Shown here in pieces: positions 1 through 7,168 of a stretch of 24,156 bases of DNA. Source of the stretch: CAYPZL01 sp964415045. Lineage in GTDB: Bacteria > Planctomycetota > Phycisphaerae > Sedimentisphaerales > Anaerobacaceae. The notes beneath the pieces are model-generated. The model was not told the DNA's origin. It did not search any database and saw nothing but the letters and a program-made list of their open reading frames with translations. Position numbers and translations under genes: made by a program. Each line of letters starts with the position of its first letter. Positions within the stretch are counted from its first letter, which is position 1. The stretch is taken from the NCBI GenBank assembly GCA_964415045.1, contig CAYPZL010000076.1:1-24156 (forward strand), read 5' to 3'.

Positions 1-115
1 TCAATCCTGTTCCCCACGCCCCAGACCAATCGAAAAAGTCAGTCAACTTGAGATAGTACTGATTTGTGTGTTTGTGATAGGAGACCGGATTCGATGCTGG
101 CCTACTTCTAGGCAT
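1..115 (-). CDS. N-terminus of a possible site-specific integrase (partial, runs off the window)
   Basis: This minus-strand frame is open for 38 codons from ATG at 115 to the left edge of the window. A clear GGAGG ribosome-binding site lies 8 nt upstream of the ATG. The visible N-terminus (MPRSRPASNPVSYHKHTNQYY) has a basic start followed by an S-Y-H-K-x-T-x-Q-Y-Y segment. That resembles the opening of tyrosine integrases of planctomycete type, where a short YHKxxGQ stretch precedes the SAM-like arm domain. No catalytic residues are inside the window, so the family call is inference from a short similarity and from position: the gene starts about 120 bp beyond the 3' end of a tRNA gene and is transcribed away from it, a usual arrangement for elements integrated into tRNA genes. 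It could equally be another small accessory gene. Base composition here is visibly lower in GC than in the pilus operon. Confidence 0.45.
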   Translation of the reverse strand, partial: MPRSRPASNPVSYHKHTNQYYLKLTDFFDWSGAWGTGL

Positions 116-141
116 GGCGCATACCTCCAAACTACTTCCAT

Positions 142-161
142 AAGTGTAGTCAGAAGTGTAG
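142..161. repeat. Short tandem direct repeat AAGTGTAG x2, upstream of the integrase-like gene
   Basis: The octamer AAGTGTAG occurs at 142-149 and again at 154-161, giving a 12-bp period with a 4-bp spacer. It lies between the tRNA 3' end and the ribosome-binding site of the partial gene at 1-115. Helically phased repeats in such a spot can be arm-type integrase sites or an operator. Nothing more can be shown from the sequence. Confidence 0.4.
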
Positions 162-234
162 CACAGCATTTACCAGGGAGAATTACACAGGAATGATCTA
201 TCGCAAATATCTCACTTACAAGGGTTTACGATAA

Positions 235-308
235 TGGGCGGTACTGGACTTGAACCAGTGACCTCCTGCGTGTCGAGCAGGCGCTCTAGCCAACTGAGCT
301 AACCGCCC
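235..308 (-). tRNA. tRNA-Val (anticodon GAC)
   Basis: Read on the minus strand this folds into a complete 74-nt cloverleaf: acceptor GGGCGGT/ACCGCCC, D arm GCTC-AGTTGGCTA-GAGC, anticodon stem CCTGC/GCAGG, 5-nt variable loop AGGTC, T arm ACTGG-TTCAAGT-CCAGT, and discriminator A73. The seven-base anticodon loop is TCGACAC, which places GAC at 34-36 and so valine. A73 and the short variable arm also fit Val and exclude Ser. CCA is not encoded. One oddity is that position 33 reads C instead of the near-universal U. The alternative register that would restore U33 breaks the anticodon stem. Confidence 0.93.
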
Positions 309-328
309 TTGCGGTACGATATAGCGGT

Positions 329-357
329 AGTATGCTACAGGACGGAGAAAAAATCAA
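329..357 (-). promoter_or_regulatory. Sigma70-type promoter for tRNA-Val
   Basis: On the minus strand TTGATT (352-357) and CATACT (329-334) are separated by exactly 17 bp. The -10 box lies about 20 bp before the mature tRNA 5' end. The position, spacing and near-consensus boxes make this the likely tRNA promoter. Confidence 0.55.
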
Positions 358-453
358 GAGATTTTAGGAAAGTTCTGCGAAATGGGTGTCGGCCGGCAGC
401 GGGACGGGCGGCGAGTTGTCTCTGGCGGCAAGTGGAACTCGGCGCTGCGCGGG

Positions 454-972
454 TCAGAAAGTCAGGTTCTTTCGGACCACGGCGGCGGCTGAAAGGGTCC
501 GCTCGAAATCGCCGTCCCGCACGGTAATGGACATCCGGATGCTTTTGCAGTCCAGTCCGTCGTCCGTGGGGGTCAGCCAGAAAGCGGCGGCCGTCACATT
601 GTCGCAGAGCACGTATTCGCTGCCGTCGCTGTTGGTGATCAAATACAGCTTGTTGTCGGCGCTGCGGAATTCGTAGGTAAGATCCTGGGCCGGAGTGTCC
701 CCCGTGAAGAAACTGCATTGGTTGCTCGGCGAAACCACGGGTTGCACGCTGCTGGCGGTGCGAAGCTGGTTGGTCATGCGGGTCAGCGCCTGCCGGGCGT
801 TGTTCATCGTCCAATACATTTTCTCGTTTTCCCGGTAATTGACTACCGAGGCATTGAAGGCGACCGCGACGGCCGTCAGCAGCACGGCGGAGATCGCCAG
901 CGCGACCAGGCATTCCACCATGGTGAACGCACCAGCGCGTTTCGAGCCGAAATGGTATGGGCGTCTGTTCAT
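454..972 (-). CDS. Minor prepilin / pseudopilin (PilW- or GspJ-like)
   Basis: This protein of about 172 aa has a short basic leader (MNRRPYHFGSKRAGA) followed by FTMVE and a hydrophobic helix of about 20 residues. This is the class III prepilin signature processed by prepilin peptidase, with Glu at +5 of the mature form. The residue just before the cleavage point is Ala, whereas Gly is usual. ATG at 972 is preferred because GAGG lies 8 nt upstream; an in-frame start nine codons earlier has no ribosome-binding site. After the helix comes a YWTMNNARQALTRM region of the kind found in GspJ/PilW-type minor pilins, then a beta-rich C-terminal half. It is the last gene of the pilus operon, 49 bp after the preceding prepilin. 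It probably sits in a pilus-initiation or tip complex; the exact subtype cannot be assigned. Confidence 0.85.
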   Translation of the reverse strand: MNRRPYHFGSKRAGAFTMVECLVALAISAVLLTAVAVAFNASVVNYRENEKMYWTMNNARQALTRMTNQLRTASSVQPVVSPSNQCSFFTGDTPAQDLTYEFRSADNKLYLITNSDGSEYVLCDNVTAAAFWLTPTDDGLDCKSIRMSITVRDGDFERTLSAAAVVRKNLTF

Positions 973-1021
973 TGTCTTGGCCTCGTGTGTGTGGCACATA
1001 CGGACAAAACGCTGGGCTCGG

Positions 1022-1516
1022 TCAATATCGAGCGCGAATCCAACTGGTCGAGCTGAGTTGATTGCCGTTGAGCGAGACGGTTACGGTGATTCGGAAGAAA
1101 TCACTCATGCCGTCGCCGACCACGGTATCGAAATTCGACGCGCTGACGTTCTGAACGATCACCTGCTGGCTGAATGCCGGGAAATCGTTCAGGACCGTGC
1201 GGTCGGCCGCAATCGGCGGAGAAAACGCGAAATTGTCGAAATCGTCCACGTCGTCGTAGTCCGCCAGAGTCGTTTCCCCCCCCTCAAGTCCGAACGTGGG
1301 GTTCGTGGTATCCGGGTCCATCACCGGCAACGTGGCCGTCATTTCTCGGATCTGCTCGACGAGAAACTCGGCGGTGGAGATATCCGCCCCCGTCCCGTTG
1401 GCCAGGGTGAAAGAGGTATTGGCAACCACAAGGGCCGCAATCGACACCCCGACCAGAATCACGGCAATCAGAATTTCAAGCAGGGTAAACCCCTTGCTTC
1501 GTGGTGCAGCAACCAT
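1022..1516 (-). CDS. Minor prepilin / pseudopilin (PilV- or GspI-like)
   Basis: The 164-aa product starts MVAAPRSKG followed by FTLLEILIAVILVGVSIAAL. This is a textbook class III prepilin leader: cleavage between Gly9 and Phe10, Glu at mature position 5, then the hydrophobic N-terminal helix that embeds in the membrane before assembly. The globular part is acidic (an Asp-rich stretch around residues 85-95) with no cysteine pair. A GA-rich ribosome-binding site (GAGGGGGG) sits 6 nt before the ATG. It lies 31 bp after the platform-protein gene and before a second prepilin, so the pair is probably a minor-pilin set primed by the adjacent machine. Its small size fits GspI/PilV. It is unlikely to be the major pilin, because it lacks a conserved C-terminal tail and is encoded last with a partner. 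Confidence 0.88.
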   Translation of the reverse strand: MVAAPRSKGFTLLEILIAVILVGVSIAALVVANTSFTLANGTGADISTAEFLVEQIREMTATLPVMDPDTTNPTFGLEGGETTLADYDDVDDFDNFAFSPPIAADRTVLNDFPAFSQQVIVQNVSASNFDTVVGDGMSDFFRITVTVSLNGNQLSSTSWIRARY

Positions 1517-1547
1517 TGCACACCCCCCTCACAAACACTGGATGAGT

Positions 1548-2756
1548 CTATTTGCCCGAGACCACGCTCGACATCTTGAAGATGGGCAGAATGATACTCA
1601 TCGCGATGAAACCGACCAGGAGACCCATCACGACAATCATGATCGGCTCGATCATCGAAGTCACCGCCTTGATCACGGCCTTAAGCTCGCGGCTGTAAAA
1701 ACTCGCGATATCGCTGAGAACCTCCCCCATGTTACCGGAGTCCTCGCCACTTCGAATCATCTGAACGACGTTCGTGGGCATCAGCGTGTATCGGCTGAGG
1801 CTGGAGGCCACCTTCTTTCCCTGGCGGACCTCCTCGTACACACCCAGCCACATGTCCTTGTACAGGACGTTTCCGGCGATCTGAGCCGTAATGGAAATGG
1901 TGTTGAGAATGGGCACGCCGGCCCGCGTCAGCACCCCCATCGTATGAAGACATCGCGTGATGTACAGGCTGCGGCAGAGGGTTTTGATCAGGGGCACGCA
2001 CAGTTTGACGTGGTCCCACCACCGCCGGCCCGATGTGGTGTTGATGAAGTACCAGAAAACCCAGAAACCGGCGCCAATGGCCGGGATAATAGCGTACCAC
2101 CAAGTCCGCAGGAAGGAGCTCGCGGTCATCAATATGATGGTCGGCGTCGGCAACAGATGCTCTTTGCCCCGGAAGATCGCCAGGAAGCGCGGCAGAACGA
2201 AACACAACAGAAAGACCGTCACCGCCACGGCCATGACCGCGATGATGATCGGATAGACCATGGCGCTCTTGACCTGCGAGCGCGTGTCCGCCTCTTCATC
2301 GAGATATTCCGCCAGTTTCTGGAGCATGTCGCTGAGCGAACCCGAGGCCTCGGCGGCCGCTACCATGTTGATATACAGATTGTTGAAGATCTGCGGATGT
2401 TCGGCCAGCGCCTGCGAAAAGCTGTTGCCTTCCTCGATCCGAAGCTTCAAATCCCGGATCACGACCTGGAATTTGTGGTTGTCGCACTGCTCGCCGATCC
2501 CTTCCAGGGCGTCCTGAATACTGATGCCGGCCCGGATCATGACCGCCAGTTGATTCGTGAAATTCAGGATGTCTTTGCGACTGGGACCGAATTCGATGCG
2601 AAAACCGCGAAGCTTGTTGACGCCCGCCGAGCTTTGCGCGCCCCCGCCGGAGGAACCGCGGCTGCGCGTACTGCTGTCGGAACCCGGCGTGGATGCGTTC
2701 TGCCAGTTCTCGGAGATCGAGGTTCCTTCGTATTTTTGGACGGTTTCCGTTGCCAT
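1548..2756 (-). CDS. pilC: Type IV pilus / type II secretion inner-membrane platform protein (PilC/GspF)
   Basis: This is a 402-aa protein of normal family length. After a Ser/Gly-rich N-terminal linker (about residues 15-45) come two copies of the GspF cytoplasmic domain (about 65-170 and 266-370). Each contains the QLAxMIRAGIxIxDALE / TMGVLTRAGVPILNTI motif pair. Three membrane segments lie at about 168-190, 219-239 and 370-392, the arrangement known for this family. It anchors the machine in the cytoplasmic membrane and transmits the work of the extension and retraction ATPases to the growing fibre. ATG at 2756 is chosen because GGGAGG precedes it and the family N-terminus begins here; an extension to 2912 would be arginine-rich, would overlap pilT and looks like read-through of another frame. 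It follows pilT by 10 bp in the same operon. Confidence 0.93.
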   Translation of the reverse strand: MATETVQKYEGTSISENWQNASTPGSDSSTRSRGSSGGGAQSSAGVNKLRGFRIEFGPSRKDILNFTNQLAVMIRAGISIQDALEGIGEQCDNHKFQVVIRDLKLRIEEGNSFSQALAEHPQIFNNLYINMVAAAEASGSLSDMLQKLAEYLDEEADTRSQVKSAMVYPIIIAVMAVAVTVFLLCFVLPRFLAIFRGKEHLLPTPTIILMTASSFLRTWWYAIIPAIGAGFWVFWYFINTTSGRRWWDHVKLCVPLIKTLCRSLYITRCLHTMGVLTRAGVPILNTISITAQIAGNVLYKDMWLGVYEEVRQGKKVASSLSRYTLMPTNVVQMIRSGEDSGNMGEVLSDIASFYSRELKAVIKAVTSMIEPIMIVVMGLLVGFIAMSIILPIFKMSSVVSGK

Positions 2757-2766
2757 CTTTCCCTCC

Positions 2767-3876
2767 CTACCTTTCTGCGCCCACCGCCGTCGGGGCCTGC
2801 GCCTCGTTCGTCTCGTGCGCCGCCACCAGCACGCGTTCCATCTTGCCCGGACTGCTGGACCGCACGATCGCCTCTTCCCGGTCGATGAAGCCCTTGAAGT
2901 ACATCTCCGCAATGCTGTGGTCCATACTCTGCATTCCCAGCCTTCGGGACGTCTCGATGATGTTGGGAATCTCGTAGATCCGGTTTTCCCGGATGCAGTT
3001 TCGCGTCGCGGAGGTGCACAGCAGGATTTCGGTACAGGGCACCATGCCGGGCTGGTCGATACGCTTGAACAGAGTCTGCGAAATCACCGCCTGGAGCGTG
3101 TTGGCGAGCATGGTGCGGATCTGGTTTTGCTGGCCCGCCGGATAGATATCGACGATACGCTCGATGCTCTGCGGGGCATTGATCGTGTGCAGGGTGCTGA
3201 AAACCAGGTGTCCCGTTTCGGCGCCGGTGATGGTGAAGCTGGTCGTCTCCAGGTCGCGCATCTCGCCGACCATGATGATGTCGGGGTCCTGACGCAAGGC
3301 ATGGCGTAGGCCGGAGGCGAAGTTGGGACAATCCGAGCCGATCTCGCGCTGCTCGATCATACACCGCTCGTTTTCGATGATGTATTCGATCGGGTCCTCC
3401 AGGGTGATGATGCGCTTGCTGTACCTGGAGTTGATCAATCCGAGCATGGCCGCCAGCGAGGTGCTCTTGCCCGAGCCGGTGTGCCCGGTCACCAGGACCA
3501 GCCCTCTCGGCAGGTCGGTGAGTTCCTTCACGATCGGCGGCAGATGCAGGTCGTCGATGTTGTGCACCTGGTTGGGAATCACTCGAAACGAGATGGCGAT
3601 CGTATCGCGCTGATAGTGCGCGTTGACGCGAAACCGGTCTCCGCTCTCCAGCGCCGTGGAGAAATCCAGGTCCCTTTTTTCCTCAAAGACCCGCATCTTC
3701 TCCGGCCCCACCATGGCGACGACCATGGCCTTGGCGTCTTCGTTGGTGACCGGCGGAAAATCCAGGTCGATCAGTTCCGTGTCACGTCGCAGCACCGGTG
3801 GCATCCCCACGTTGATGTGGACGTCACTGGCCTTATTCTCGATGCCCGCTTCCAGAATTTTCTTTATGTCCATCAT
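2767..3876 (-). CDS. pilT: Twitching-type retraction ATPase PilT
   Basis: The 369-aa protein matches PilT throughout. It has an N-terminal PAS-like domain beginning with a KASDVHINVGMPP motif. The Walker A box GHTGSGKS lies at about 131-138, an Asp box ITLEDPIEY follows, and the Walker B region DPDIIMVGEMRD is at 197-208. A His box contains TGHLVFSTLHT, and the C-terminal TRNCIREN element corresponds to the AIRNLIRE motif needed for retraction in characterised PilT. Hexameric ATPases of this kind depolymerise type IV pili at the inner-membrane base. It lies between the PilB-like ATPase gene (42 bp upstream) and pilC (10 bp downstream). Its presence argues for a retractable pilus and against a pure type II secretion system. 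Two adjacent ATGs can serve as start; GGGGGA lies about 11 nt upstream. Confidence 0.95.
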   Translation of the reverse strand: MMDIKKILEAGIENKASDVHINVGMPPVLRRDTELIDLDFPPVTNEDAKAMVVAMVGPEKMRVFEEKRDLDFSTALESGDRFRVNAHYQRDTIAISFRVIPNQVHNIDDLHLPPIVKELTDLPRGLVLVTGHTGSGKSTSLAAMLGLINSRYSKRIITLEDPIEYIIENERCMIEQREIGSDCPNFASGLRHALRQDPDIIMVGEMRDLETTSFTITGAETGHLVFSTLHTINAPQSIERIVDIYPAGQQNQIRTMLANTLQAVISQTLFKRIDQPGMVPCTEILLCTSATRNCIRENRIYEIPNIIETSRRLGMQSMDHSIAEMYFKGFIDREEAIVRSSSPGKMERVLVAAHETNEAQAPTAVGAER

Positions 3877-3918
3877 GCTGGTGTCGTTCCCCCAGAACCG
3901 CCGGTACGCTCGGGCGGA

Positions 3919-5799
3919 TCAGTCCAAGTTTTCCACAAAAACCTCGTCTTCATTCTGTCCGTACACCTCGGTGACGCGGAGCACTTCCTCGATGGTGGTG
4001 ACCCCGGCGGCGACCTTCTTCATGCCGTCGTCGAAGAGGCTGTCCCGGCCGCTGGCGCGGAACGCGCGACGCATGTTGCCCACCGAGGAGTCTTTGTTGA
4101 TCATGTCGCGGAAGTTGTCGTCGATGATCAGCATCTCGAAGATGCCGACTCGCCCGACATAGCCCGATCCGCGACAGGCGTCGCAGCCGGCTCCGTGAAC
4201 GAGTTCGTTGGGATTGACGCCGGCCCGCTCCACGTACTTGCGCATGCGCTCGGGCGCCTTATACAATTCCTTGCACTTGTCGCATATTTTTCGGACCAGG
4301 CGCTGCGCCAAGGCCGCATTCATGGAAGCGGCAATCAGGTACGGGTCGATCCCGATGTTCACCAACCGGGTGATACTGCCGGCGGCGTCGTTAGTGTGCA
4401 ACGTCGACAGAACCAGGTGTCCGGTCAGGGCCGCCTGTACGGCGATGCGAGCCGTCTCGTTGTCGCGGATTTCACCCACCATGATGACGTCCGGGTCCTG
4501 ACGCAGCAGACTGCGCAGCGCCGCCGCGAACGTCAGTCCGATCTTATCGCTGACTTGAACCTGATTGCAGAAATCCAGCTCGTATTCCACCGGGTCTTCG
4601 ACGGTCGAAACGTTCAGCCGTTCCCCGTCCATCTCCCCGAGGGCCGAATACAGCGTTGTGCTCTTTCCCGAACCGGTCGGCCCGGTCACCAGGAGGATGC
4701 CGTGCGGCAACGCCACCTGCTCCTTGAAGGCCGCGCAGATCCCCGGCTCCATGCCGACGTGTTCCAGCCCGCGCCTGATGGACTTGCTGTCGAGCACACG
4801 AATAACAGTCTTCTCGCCGCGGTTGGTCGGCAAGGTGGAAATACGCAGGTCGATGGCGCGTCCGCCCACGATGGCCGAGACTTTTCCGTCCTGCGGCAGG
4901 CGCCGCTCGGAAATGTCCATATTGGCCATGATCTTGATGCGCGAGACGATGGCCGGGTGCATCTTCAGCGGGGCCTCCATCGCCTCAAACAGGACACCGT
5001 CGATACGGCAACGGACTTTGGTCTTCTTCTCTTTCGGCTCGATGTGGATATCGCTGGCACCGTCGCGCACGGCGTTGCTGATGAGGTAGTTGACGAACTT
5101 GATGACGGGGGACTGCCCCGCCATTTTCTCGAGATCCTCCGACTCGTCCTGTTCGTCCTGGACCACCTCCACGTCGCTCATATCGTTGATAATGTCGTCG
5201 AGGTCGTAGTCGGGAGAGTCCTCGGCCTGGAACGACTCGCATATCGCCGCCACATCGTCCGGGGAGCAGACGACGACCCGCGTTTCCATCTGGGTCTGCC
5301 GTTTCACGTCCTCCAGGGCGAAGATGTTCGCCGGCTCGCTGGTGGCCACAACCAACGTTCCTTCCTCCAGGCTGATGGGAACGATGTTGCTGCGCTTGAT
5401 GAAGTCCCCCTCGAGCTTCTGGAACGCCTGGGGGTCGACCTCGTCCGGGGAAACGCGCCGGAACTCCAGGCCGTTGAGCCTGGCCTTGGCTTCGAGAACG
5501 TCGTCGGTCCCGGCCAGGTTCTCCTTCAACAGCCAGGTGGCCGCGTCCATGCCCGGTCGCCCCATCAATTCCCGCCGCAGACGACCGTACTGATCGTCCG
5601 TGATCTTCTGCATCTCCAAGAGCACGTCCGCCACGTCGCGTGTGTGCGACTGGCTGGTCGGCTCCGGAGAGTACAGGTCACAAAGACCCCGCACCGTATC
5701 GTCGTCCTGGCAAACCTCCGTTGCCACGGGAGCATCATCTGCCGCCGGCCCCGACGGCCCACGGTCGTGTTTTGAGTGGGATAGAAAGCGTAGCATCAT
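3919..5799 (-). CDS. pilB: Type IV pilus extension ATPase PilB (GspE family)
   Basis: The 626-aa protein has a GspE N-terminal domain (about 55-185), an acidic linker (about 195-225) and the secretion ATPase core. Visible motifs are SDIHIEP (249-255), Walker A GPTGSGKST (373-381), the Asp box VEDPVEYEL, Walker B DPDVIMVGEIRD (435-446) and a His box with LSTLHTNDA. It also has the zinc-binding tetracysteine pair CDKC (506-509) and CDAC (539-542), typical of GspE/PilB and absent from PilT. It hydrolyses ATP at the inner face of the membrane to drive pilin polymerisation. The start overlaps the stop of the preceding gene in an ATGA arrangement with no separate ribosome-binding site, so translation is probably coupled. 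PilB is preferred over GspE because pilT and pilM are in the same operon. Confidence 0.94.
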   Translation of the reverse strand: MMLRFLSHSKHDRGPSGPAADDAPVATEVCQDDDTVRGLCDLYSPEPTSQSHTRDVADVLLEMQKITDDQYGRLRRELMGRPGMDAATWLLKENLAGTDDVLEAKARLNGLEFRRVSPDEVDPQAFQKLEGDFIKRSNIVPISLEEGTLVVATSEPANIFALEDVKRQTQMETRVVVCSPDDVAAICESFQAEDSPDYDLDDIINDMSDVEVVQDEQDESEDLEKMAGQSPVIKFVNYLISNAVRDGASDIHIEPKEKKTKVRCRIDGVLFEAMEAPLKMHPAIVSRIKIMANMDISERRLPQDGKVSAIVGGRAIDLRISTLPTNRGEKTVIRVLDSKSIRRGLEHVGMEPGICAAFKEQVALPHGILLVTGPTGSGKSTTLYSALGEMDGERLNVSTVEDPVEYELDFCNQVQVSDKIGLTFAAALRSLLRQDPDVIMVGEIRDNETARIAVQAALTGHLVLSTLHTNDAAGSITRLVNIGIDPYLIAASMNAALAQRLVRKICDKCKELYKAPERMRKYVERAGVNPNELVHGAGCDACRGSGYVGRVGIFEMLIIDDNFRDMINKDSSVGNMRRAFRASGRDSLFDDGMKKVAAGVTTIEEVLRVTEVYGQNEDEVFVENLD

Positions 5800-6512
5800 T
5801 GGGATAGCTTCAAATGAATGGTCAAATCTTCGGTCTCAGACCCGGCCGCGCCGGGCCCGGAATCGTCCCGCCAGAGCAGGTCGATGAAGTCACTGCCGAT
5901 GCGCTTGATCAGGAACCCTTTGATCTCATCTCCCTCCTGAAGAATGCGGTCGTTGATCATGCAGGCGTTGCCCTTGTCCGATTCCATGACACTGAGGAAC
6001 TCCAGCGTATCCGCTCGTTCGCGCGCGCGTTGCTTCCGGATCAGGGCCGCCTGTACGCCCACGTCGTCGCTGGCCAGAACCTCCTGCTCGATTTCTTTGG
6101 CAAAGACCTGCGCCTCAAAGGGATCCTTCACCAGTTCGTTCACCTGCACCTGGAACACGTCAGAGAACTCGTAGAACTTCTTGACGATCCGATCCATCTT
6201 GTCGACCATCTCGGTGCTGACTCCGGTCAGACGACCGATGGCCGCTTCCAGCCGGGTTTCCTCTTCGTCCCCCTGTTTGGCTGAAGCCGCCTGCGGCTGG
6301 CTCTTGCGAATCATAAACCACAGGCAGACCAGACCGATGGCCACCAGGATCGTCACCAGGATGGTGCTCTTACGCAGCTTGCTGCGGTTGGTCGCCACCG
6401 TCAGAAACTCTTGCGCGCCGTCATCGGAGGTGTGACCGCCCTGCGGCTCTGAACCCTTCGACTGACGAGTGGACGGCTCGCCGCCCCCTTGATCACGCAT
6501 GAATGACAACAT
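5796..6512 (-). CDS. Membrane-tethered PilP/GspC-like assembly protein
   Basis: The 238-aa protein has a hydrophilic cytoplasmic N-terminus, one membrane helix at about 50-68, a helical and probably coiled periplasmic stretch (about 85-175), and a small beta-rich C-terminal module (about 184-215). That module reads ...INDRILQEGDEIKGFLIKRIGSDFIDLLW. Its pattern of 'new name, then GD.I.GF.I..I..D.V.L' is that of the HR/PilP-fold domain in GspC, GspB and PilP, which binds the secretin N-domains. Position between pilO and pilB is where pilP lies in standard pilMNOP operons. Unlike classical PilP it has no lipobox and is anchored by a transmembrane helix, as GspC is. GGAG lies 7 nt before the ATG. 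The family name is inference from fold pattern and position. Confidence 0.7.
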   Translation of the reverse strand: MLSFMRDQGGGEPSTRQSKGSEPQGGHTSDDGAQEFLTVATNRSKLRKSTILVTILVAIGLVCLWFMIRKSQPQAASAKQGDEEETRLEAAIGRLTGVSTEMVDKMDRIVKKFYEFSDVFQVQVNELVKDPFEAQVFAKEIEQEVLASDDVGVQAALIRKQRARERADTLEFLSVMESDKGNACMINDRILQEGDEIKGFLIKRIGSDFIDLLWRDDSGPGAAGSETEDLTIHLKLSQ

Positions 6513-6578
6513 GATTTGGCTCCATCAATACCATCCTACTGATTGCTCGGCCGGCATTTCCCATGAAACGCGCAGGCC

Positions 6579-7112
6579 CTACGCCGCATTCTGAAAGAAG
6601 ATGCTCAGGATAAACTCGGCGGACACGGACCCTTCGCCCGTCCCTTCTTTCTCCAATTCGAGCTGCCTCAGCTTCATGATGCGCGGGAGCTTCTCGATTT
6701 CCAGGAGGAAGGAGTAGAACGAGTTGAAGCTGCCCACCCATTTCATCTCCAGCGGCTGCTCTATGTACCCGCTGTTGTCCTTGGGCTGGAGGGTCCGGAT
6801 CGTTTTCGGCTTCAGCCCCTTCTTCTGGGCCACTACCGTGACCTGTTCGAGGACTTTGTGAATCTCGTTGGTCGGCGGGAGTTTGCTCTCGAAAAAACGA
6901 ATGGCCTCCTGAAGCTGTTCCAATTGTTTGTTGAGATCTTCCGCTTTGGCGGTCGCCTCTTCGAATTCGGCCAGTTTGGCGCGTTTGCCGTCGACCCGCT
7001 GTTTGGCTTCGGCCAGATGCTGGTTGGCCGGCTTGACCATATACTGGTAGCCCACCCCCGCGACGCCCAGCAACAACACAGAGAATATCGCCTTTCGAAA
7101 ACCACTGGTCAT
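6579..7112 (-). CDS. pilO: Pilus assembly protein PilO (GspM-like)
   Basis: The 177-aa product begins MTSGFRKAIFSVLLLGVAGVGYQYMV: a short cytoplasmic tail and one membrane helix. A long heptad-rich coiled coil (about residues 28-80, ending near LPPTNEI) follows, and then a ferredoxin-like domain carrying a WVGSFNSFYSFLLEIEKLPRIM motif. These are the usual parts of PilO, and the 'G.f..f..Fl..le.LpRi' segment is its most conserved stretch. PilO pairs with PilN across the inner membrane and positions PilP. ATG at 7112 is preferred over one 18 codons upstream because GGAG lies 7 nt before it and the hydrophobic helix starts soon after. It lies between the PilN-like and PilP-like genes (56-bp and 66-bp gaps). 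Confidence 0.86.
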   Translation of the reverse strand: MTSGFRKAIFSVLLLGVAGVGYQYMVKPANQHLAEAKQRVDGKRAKLAEFEEATAKAEDLNKQLEQLQEAIRFFESKLPPTNEIHKVLEQVTVVAQKKGLKPKTIRTLQPKDNSGYIEQPLEMKWVGSFNSFYSFLLEIEKLPRIMKLRQLELEKEGTGEGSVSAEFILSIFFQNAA

Positions 7113-7168
7113 GATTCCGCTCCACACGTAAAGGGCGTTGGCATTCTCACCCACATAACGATCCAAGG

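Noticed and set aside
335..997. Long minus-strand open frame of 220 codons
   Set aside because: It overlaps the minor prepilin gene in another frame, is Arg/Gln-rich as expected of a GC-rich shadow, and has no ribosome-binding site or motif.
3481..5775. 764-codon plus-strand open frame opposite pilB and pilT
   Set aside because: It is antisense to two unmistakable ATPase genes. Its His/Arg/Val-rich composition is the mirror of their codons.
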